Virus record (IMG/VR): IMGVR_UViG_3300020421_000063
Location: 1 to 38,780 of that record
Origin: a virus
DNA: 38,780 nt
Direction: 5' to 3' (one strand)
Shown here: positions 34,509 to 38,780 of the stretch, in pieces
Position numbering within the stretch: position 1 is the stretch's first letter
Layout of the letters: every line of letters begins with the position of its first letter
Made by a program: the position numbers and the translations under genes
Notes under the pieces: generated by a model
Told to the model about the DNA's origin: nothing
Database searches by the model: none
The model's input: the letters and a program-made list of their open reading frames with translations, nothing else

Positions 34509-34796
34509 TTATTTAAAGGTTTTAACGACTTTTGGACCATTTAAGAATTCAATTTTTTTACTGTAATGTTCAACAGATGTGTTGATAGCATTTTCAGCTC
34601 CTTCAATTGTTTCTCTCCTTGTTACGTCAATCCATTCTTCTTTATCTGGATTTTGGTATTCAGTTTGATAAAAACCATTTGGTAACTGGGTGATACGCCA
34701 ATTTTTTTTATTAGCAAGGTGTTTCCATAGTTTTTTGGTTTTTTCTGAAATTGGTGGTTGACTACTCCACGATTGAGTCTGGTAATATAGTGTCAT
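34509..34796 (-). CDS. Conserved small phage protein, 95 aa
   Basis: The middle reads NWRITQLPNGFYQTEYQNPD, then KEEWIDVTRRETIEGAENAI, then a Lys-rich end GPKVVKTFK. I recall close forms of this NWR.TQLPNG.YQTE pattern as a conserved hypothetical protein in many marine phages. No enzyme motif or membrane segment. It heads the operon with groEL and groES, directly after the only clear intergenic region of the window, which contains a promoter candidate. Confidence 0.75.
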   Translation of the reverse strand: MTLYYQTQSWSSQPPISEKTKKLWKHLANKKNWRITQLPNGFYQTEYQNPDKEEWIDVTRRETIEGAENAINTSVEHYSKKIEFLNGPKVVKTFK

Positions 34797-34829
34797 TGGT
34801 TTTGGTTATTATGGTTTACACAAAAAATA

Positions 34830-34865
34830 TTATATTATCAAAGGTAAACCTTCTTTGACAATAGG
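34830..34865 (-). promoter_or_regulatory. Candidate promoter and palindrome upstream of the chaperonin operon
   Basis: In the 106-base gap before the 95-aa gene, the minus strand reads CAAAGAAGGTTTACCTTTG (34839-34857), an imperfect palindrome with arms AAGG/CCTT. Within it TACCTTTG (34839-34846) fits the Bacteroidetes -7 element TAnnTTTG, about 42 bases from the start codon. A sigma70-like TTGTCA (-35) with TAATAT or TATAAT downstream overlaps it. Only one such site was seen, so the call is tentative. Confidence 0.4.
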
Positions 34866-34902
34866 GTTATATATATTATTACTTGTTTTTTTATATTTTA
34901 AC

Positions 34903-36411
34903 TTATGGTGTATTACCAATTTTTACATAATTAACATAAGTGGTATTTGTATTACCTGAGGCATTAATTATTGGTGCATAACTAACAGTTCCATCTCCAA
35001 CCCCACTAACCCATGGTGTCCATGTTGTAGAAGAGGAGTAATATGGTGAAATAACCATAGATGTTACAGCATAAGCAGCGTTAGCTAAATTAGTAGCATA
35101 AGGCGGTCTTACTATAACATTTGTAGTTTTCTGGTATGTTTTGCCAGCTGTTACACTGATATTAGATCCATCAAGAGTATAAACAGGGTTAGTGTTTCCA
35201 CCTCCAGTATATAACGTACCATCACTCATGTTATATTTGCTTATTGTAACAGTTCCGCTTCCACTTGCCGCACCACCTTGCGAACCCCAAAAGAATGCCC
35301 TACTTGCGGCACTTGAAGTAGTACCATCAGCGTCAACAAATCTTCCATTAGGCATATTACTATAAGGTAAATCTACGGGAGCCTCAAAACAAACCGTACT
35401 TACGCCCGGATTTAATTCCACAAAACCAGTTAATTTACCTCCACTAGTTGTTACTGTTGCATGAATTCCTTGAGTAACAGTAGCACTTTTTCTATTTAAT
35501 AACCAAAAATCAACACCATTATACATTACATCAATACCTCCTCCAGGTTCGGGTGAAGGATCAACAAAAGCCTTATGTATTGTAGGATCAAGTTTGTCAT
35601 CTAAATTAATATGATCAGCAGCATCAGTAGAGTAGGTATAATTACCTTGTTCACCACTTATAACTCTTCTTATACCACCCATACCCACAAGAGGATTATT
35701 ACCATTTCTATCATCACAATTTTTTGTCAAATAATTCCACCAGTTAGGATCTCCAGTAGGTGATGTTATAGCACCATTTCCTCCGCCACCACCAATTGAA
35801 CCACCCATCATAAATGCCCAGTAATCACCGTATCCATCAGCTGGAGCAACTCCAAGAGCACCAGGAGTTCCACTTGCATTTCCTCCGTTTTGATTAGAAG
35901 ATCCTTGTACCGTATAAGTAGAACCACTTAAAACACTTGCGTATGGTGTTGGATTAGGTGAGCCATATGATGTTCTTCCATTAGAACCTTGAGAGGTATA
36001 ATTTGAAACAACAGAACCAAAAGCTTCTGGATTAGCCTCAAAATCATACGACTGATATGATTGGTTGTTACTTGTTCCTGTATTAGATGGTCCCCAAAAG
36101 GTAACATAAAATTTATTTGCAACAGGATCATAATAAATACCCTGCATGGAATTATTCCAAATATAAAAACCTTGATTAGTAGAAGTAATAGCATTACCAC
36201 CGTCTTGTGAAAAAGAAGATTGAGCGCCTGGATATGATGCTACATCACTATTAAGTGTACCAGTTTTTTGCCATATACTACCATCACTAGTAGTTATAGT
36301 ATCGTTAGTACCATCACCTCCGGATACGTAAAAGTGACAGTATGTTCCTAAAGGTATACCAGTTCCACCACCTCCGCTTCCAGCCGGAAAAAAATCAGTA
36401 AAATTACTCAT
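34903..36411 (-). CDS. Putative tail fibre / receptor-binding protein, 502 aa
   Basis: MSNFTDFFPAGSGGGGTGIP is a fibre-type Gly-rich start. The rest is Gly/Ser/Thr/Asn/Tyr-rich and all-beta in character, with several Gly clusters (MGGSIGGGGGNGAITSPTGD) and GGIRRVISGEQGNYTYS. No enzyme motif is recognised. It follows the fibre gene at the right edge by 24 bases, so the two probably act in the same adhesin complex. The Gly-rich C-terminal part is the likely receptor-facing portion, by analogy. Confidence 0.75.
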   Translation of the reverse strand: MSNFTDFFPAGSGGGGTGIPLGTYCHFYVSGGDGTNDTITTSDGSIWQKTGTLNSDVASYPGAQSSFSQDGGNAITSTNQGFYIWNNSMQGIYYDPVANKFYVTFWGPSNTGTSNNQSYQSYDFEANPEAFGSVVSNYTSQGSNGRTSYGSPNPTPYASVLSGSTYTVQGSSNQNGGNASGTPGALGVAPADGYGDYWAFMMGGSIGGGGGNGAITSPTGDPNWWNYLTKNCDDRNGNNPLVGMGGIRRVISGEQGNYTYSTDAADHINLDDKLDPTIHKAFVDPSPEPGGGIDVMYNGVDFWLLNRKSATVTQGIHATVTTSGGKLTGFVELNPGVSTVCFEAPVDLPYSNMPNGRFVDADGTTSSAASRAFFWGSQGGAASGSGTVTISKYNMSDGTLYTGGGNTNPVYTLDGSNISVTAGKTYQKTTNVIVRPPYATNLANAAYAVTSMVISPYYSSSTTWTPWVSGVGDGTVSYAPIINASGNTNTTYVNYVKIGNTP

Positions 36412-36435
36412 AAGTTATTTATTATTTTATTTTTT

Positions 36436-38780
36436 TTAATTTGCACCTACTATAATCCAACCATTGGTTGCATCAGTATATATTAATTCAAAAGCCGCAT
36501 AGTTAGTATCAAGAGTCATAGTTTGCCCTAAGGCCATTATTTTTTCTCCTGCAGCGGGGTTTAATGTACACGTAGCGGTATTAGAAAGATTGCTTATTTT
36601 AATAGATGAACCTACAGCTCCTGTTGGTAGCGTTAATGCTAAACTTGCTGTAAACACATATAAATATCCAGCTTGAGCTGTTGTATTAGTTGAAATTACA
36701 GACTGTGCGTATGTACCAGTGGTTCCTGCAGATAAAGCAGTAACTCTACCAAAAGTATCAATACTAACAGTAGCAAGAGGAACGTTTGTTTGAGCTGCAC
36801 CAACGGTTGCTAAATCTACTTCAACAGTTCTACTGGCTTTAGCCTCGGTAGTAATATTACCCGCTGTACCTAATAATTGCACTAATTCTCCGTCATTTAC
36901 AGTTTGTTCTGGACCACTGTCTCCATCAAGCTTCCAAGTACTCATAGAGCCTCCATCAGAATTTATCTCACCGCCCATGCCTGAATGGTTTTGACAATAA
37001 TAATACAACTTAGGTGCATCTTGCTCTAATATAACCTGTGTATATGCACCAGCGCTACCTGGGGTACCAACCGTTGTAACACCTGTAGTAAAAGGAGCGC
37101 TAGGTGAATTATCAGGATTTTCACTTAATAATAAAGGATGTGTTGAATTACTAGCAGCGCTTTGATCTAATCTATAAGTAAAACCTGGTAATATAGTTAT
37201 AGCTCCTTGTTGAGTACCATCAATAAAGAAATAATTACTACCGCTTACAGTTTGAACTGTTATTGTAACAGTATTTACATCACCAGAATTTGCTTGAACA
37301 AACGCCGTTGTGGCTACTTTAGTTGTATTATCTCCTACAGATTGTGTTGTTGCGGTTGTTGCAGAACTTATAGTACCATCTAATTCACCATTAACTGTTG
37401 TAACCCAAATATTACCTGAACCATCTCTATCAACTAACGTATTAGCTGTTGCAACACCTGCAGCACCTATATGTGGAGCAAATGTTATTGTTTTAGTTGT
37501 TCCAGCTGTAGATATTGTTGTTTTAAAATAAGTGTCACTTTGTGTTATTCCACTTGGATTACTATAAGCGGCTTTAAAATCTAAAGTATCACTACTATCT
37601 ATTACATCTGATGTACCAGCTGTAGCACCAGCAGTCCAACCAACATAACTAGTCCCACCTGTAAATGTTAAAGTATTGGTAGCTGCGTTTGAAGTTATAG
37701 TTATACCAGAACCCACTAAGTTTAATGTATCAGTATTAGACCCTGCCACTATATCAGTTTGTCCTGAAACAGCAACAGTTTTAAATATGTTCTGAGAAGA
37801 TCCTCTATCGCTATTAGTTACTGTTAGTAAATTAGGAGTTCCAGTAGCGGTAGTCATAGTAATACCCGTCCCATTAACAAAATCTATTTTAGATGTTGCA
37901 GAGTAAGCTACTAAATCAGTTTGTCCAGGAACACCAATTGTTTGATATATATTTTGATCAGCACTAGTAAGTGTGGCTGTACCACTGCTATAAGAAACAT
38001 TAACTGTACCAGATCCAGCTACTATTACTGCTCCTTTTTGTGTAGCAGAAGAATCAACAACATCTAATGTTGCTGTACCTGTTGTATAAGGAGCTGTTAT
38101 AGTATTAGAACTACCTGGAACTACGTTGCCTATACCAACCACAGAAGCACTTGCTAAATCTACATTGTTTTGAACAGTTGTCCAATCATTTAATGAGTTA
38201 GCACTATTAACATTAGCAATTAAAACATCCCCGGCTCTTACTTGTTCTGTAAAGAAACTTCCATCAGAAGTTACTGTATAAGTCCAACCTTTACTTACAG
38301 TTACAAACCCTGCACCAGCTGGTGTATCTAGGTTTGGACTATTGTTAGCCGCATCATAACCACCTTGATAAATTAAAGAACCAGATCCTGCTAACGCATT
38401 ATCTACATAGGTTTTAGTAGCTACATCTTGAAGATTAGTTGGATCAAGAACATTAGTGATTTTATGATTATTCATATTAAAATCACCAGGAGGTGATGCT
38501 AAATCATCTACACTTAAACTTGTTACATACGAAACTATTTGAGCTCCAGTCGCTAAAGAAGTAGTACCAACACCTGTAATAGCTGCTATTTGAGCATCTA
38601 TGTTTGTTGTTAATCCAGCACCATTATTAGTAACGCTTAACTGATTAGGTGTATTAGTTGTTATGCTACTTATTCCATCTGCTGGAACAAGCGCCCAACT
38701 ACCATCACGTTTTAAAAATTCATCTCCAGAAACACCTGCAGCTGAAGGTACAAAACCTACATTAGCACCACCCGCAAAAA
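36436..38780 (-). CDS. Tail fibre protein with cupredoxin-like segment (partial, N-terminus beyond window)
   Basis: An ATG at 38475 is internal: the same frame runs open to the right edge (at least 780 residues), with SGDEFLKRDGSWALVPADGI and LSVDDLASPPGDFNMNNHKI upstream of it. MNNHKITNVLDPTNLQDVAT then KTYVDNAL is a T4-type fibre motif. Two copies of a repeat begin QNI[YF]-T--V-GQTD-VA. Near 36970-37250 a domain has YFFIDGTQQGAITILPGFTY, NSTHPLLLS and KLYYYCQNHSGMGG. The His at 37138-37140 and the C-x2-H-x2-M set (36976-36996) match type I copper ligands. The C-terminus (AAGEKIMALGQTM) is beta-rich. The fibre assignment is firm; copper binding is inferred. Confidence 0.85.
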   Translation of the reverse strand, partial: FAGGANVGFVPSAAGVSGDEFLKRDGSWALVPADGISSITTNTPNQLSVTNNGAGLTTNIDAQIAAITGVGTTSLATGAQIVSYVTSLSVDDLASPPGDFNMNNHKITNVLDPTNLQDVATKTYVDNALAGSGSLIYQGGYDAANNSPNLDTPAGAGFVTVSKGWTYTVTSDGSFFTEQVRAGDVLIANVNSANSLNDWTTVQNNVDLASASVVGIGNVVPGSSNTITAPYTTGTATLDVVDSSATQKGAVIVAGSGTVNVSYSSGTATLTSADQNIYQTIGVPGQTDLVAYSATSKIDFVNGTGITMTTATGTPNLLTVTNSDRGSSQNIFKTVAVSGQTDIVAGSNTDTLNLVGSGITITSNAATNTLTFTGGTSYVGWTAGATAGTSDVIDSSDTLDFKAAYSNPSGITQSDTYFKTTISTAGTTKTITFAPHIGAAGVATANTLVDRDGSGNIWVTTVNGELDGTISSATTATTQSVGDNTTKVATTAFVQANSGDVNTVTITVQTVSGSNYFFIDGTQQGAITILPGFTYRLDQSAASNSTHPLLLSENPDNSPSAPFTTGVTTVGTPGSAGAYTQVILEQDAPKLYYYCQNHSGMGGEINSDGGSMSTWKLDGDSGPEQTVNDGELVQLLGTAGNITTEAKASRTVEVDLATVGAAQTNVPLATVSIDTFGRVTALSAGTTGTYAQSVISTNTTAQAGYLYVFTASLALTLPTGAVGSSIKISNLSNTATCTLNPAAGEKIMALGQTMTLDTNYAAFELIYTDATNGWIIVGAN

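Noticed and set aside
36436-38475. Treating the ATG at 38475 as the true start of the fibre gene
   Set aside because: The frame continues upstream with fibre-like sequence (SGDEFLKRDGSWALVP) to the window edge, so the real start is outside the window.
1-38780. CRISPR arrays, tRNA genes, insertion sequences, integrase or attachment sites
   Set aside because: No regularly spaced repeats, cloverleaf-like sequence, transposase motif or integrase was seen by eye; a tRNAscan-SE run would be decisive for tRNAs.

Overview
The window is most likely a piece of an AT-rich tailed-phage genome, probably marine and probably a podovirus. Every gene I can support lies on the minus strand, so transcription runs from high to low coordinates. 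Coding density is close to complete: genes are separated by a few bases or overlap by 1 to 56 bases, and the longest clear non-coding gap is about 105 bases (34797-34902). I see no tail sheath, tape measure or baseplate genes, and I recognise no replication, lysogeny or integrase genes. Both ends cut through an open gene: a fibre protein at the right edge and a giant protein at the left edge. The genome therefore continues on both sides. The host is uncertain. Gene leaders are almost pure A/T without a convincing Shine-Dalgarno sequence, and one intergenic promoter candidate fits the Bacteroidetes TAnnTTTG element. Together these lean weakly towards a marine Bacteroidetes host.

Layout in transcription order. 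(1) 38780-34903: two tail-fibre-type proteins; the first carries a cupredoxin-like segment with a type I copper ligand pattern. (2) 34796-32152: a short operon with a conserved 95-aa protein, a possible 27-aa membrane peptide, a phage GroEL, a phage GroES overlapping it in the reverse of the usual bacterial order, and a winged-helix-like protein. (3) 32149-28797: about a dozen very small proteins, many strongly basic or His-rich, one single-TM peptide, one Cys-containing 51-aa protein and a small HExxH putative peptidase. (4) 28777-26436: a 3-TM holin, a putative structural beta protein, small coiled-coil and acidic proteins, a protein that looks like two Cpn10 (GroES) folds in tandem, and a candidate terminase small subunit. 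(5) 26436-18101: the packaging and head block, with large terminase, portal, scaffold-like protein, major capsid protein and a head-associated protein; a strong terminator follows the capsid gene. (6) 18044-10125: connector or ring proteins and two large neck/tail proteins resembling stabilisation proteins. (7) 10119-1: a cupin-like protein and three consecutive genes (241 aa, 555 aa, more than 2412 aa) whose order and character fit internal ejection proteins of the T7 gp14-gp15-gp16 type. The last is a giant polyvalent-type protein with an internal zinc-peptidase motif.

Most notable points: the giant open protein with HEVFH; the reversed groEL-groES pair, whose GroEL keeps its ATPase residues but has a changed substrate-binding face; the tandem Cpn10-like gene just upstream of the terminase genes; a sharp GC-rich, codon-biased patch inside the terminase ATPase domain; and the copper-site signature in the fibre. 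All functional statements come from reading motifs by eye; no database search was done.
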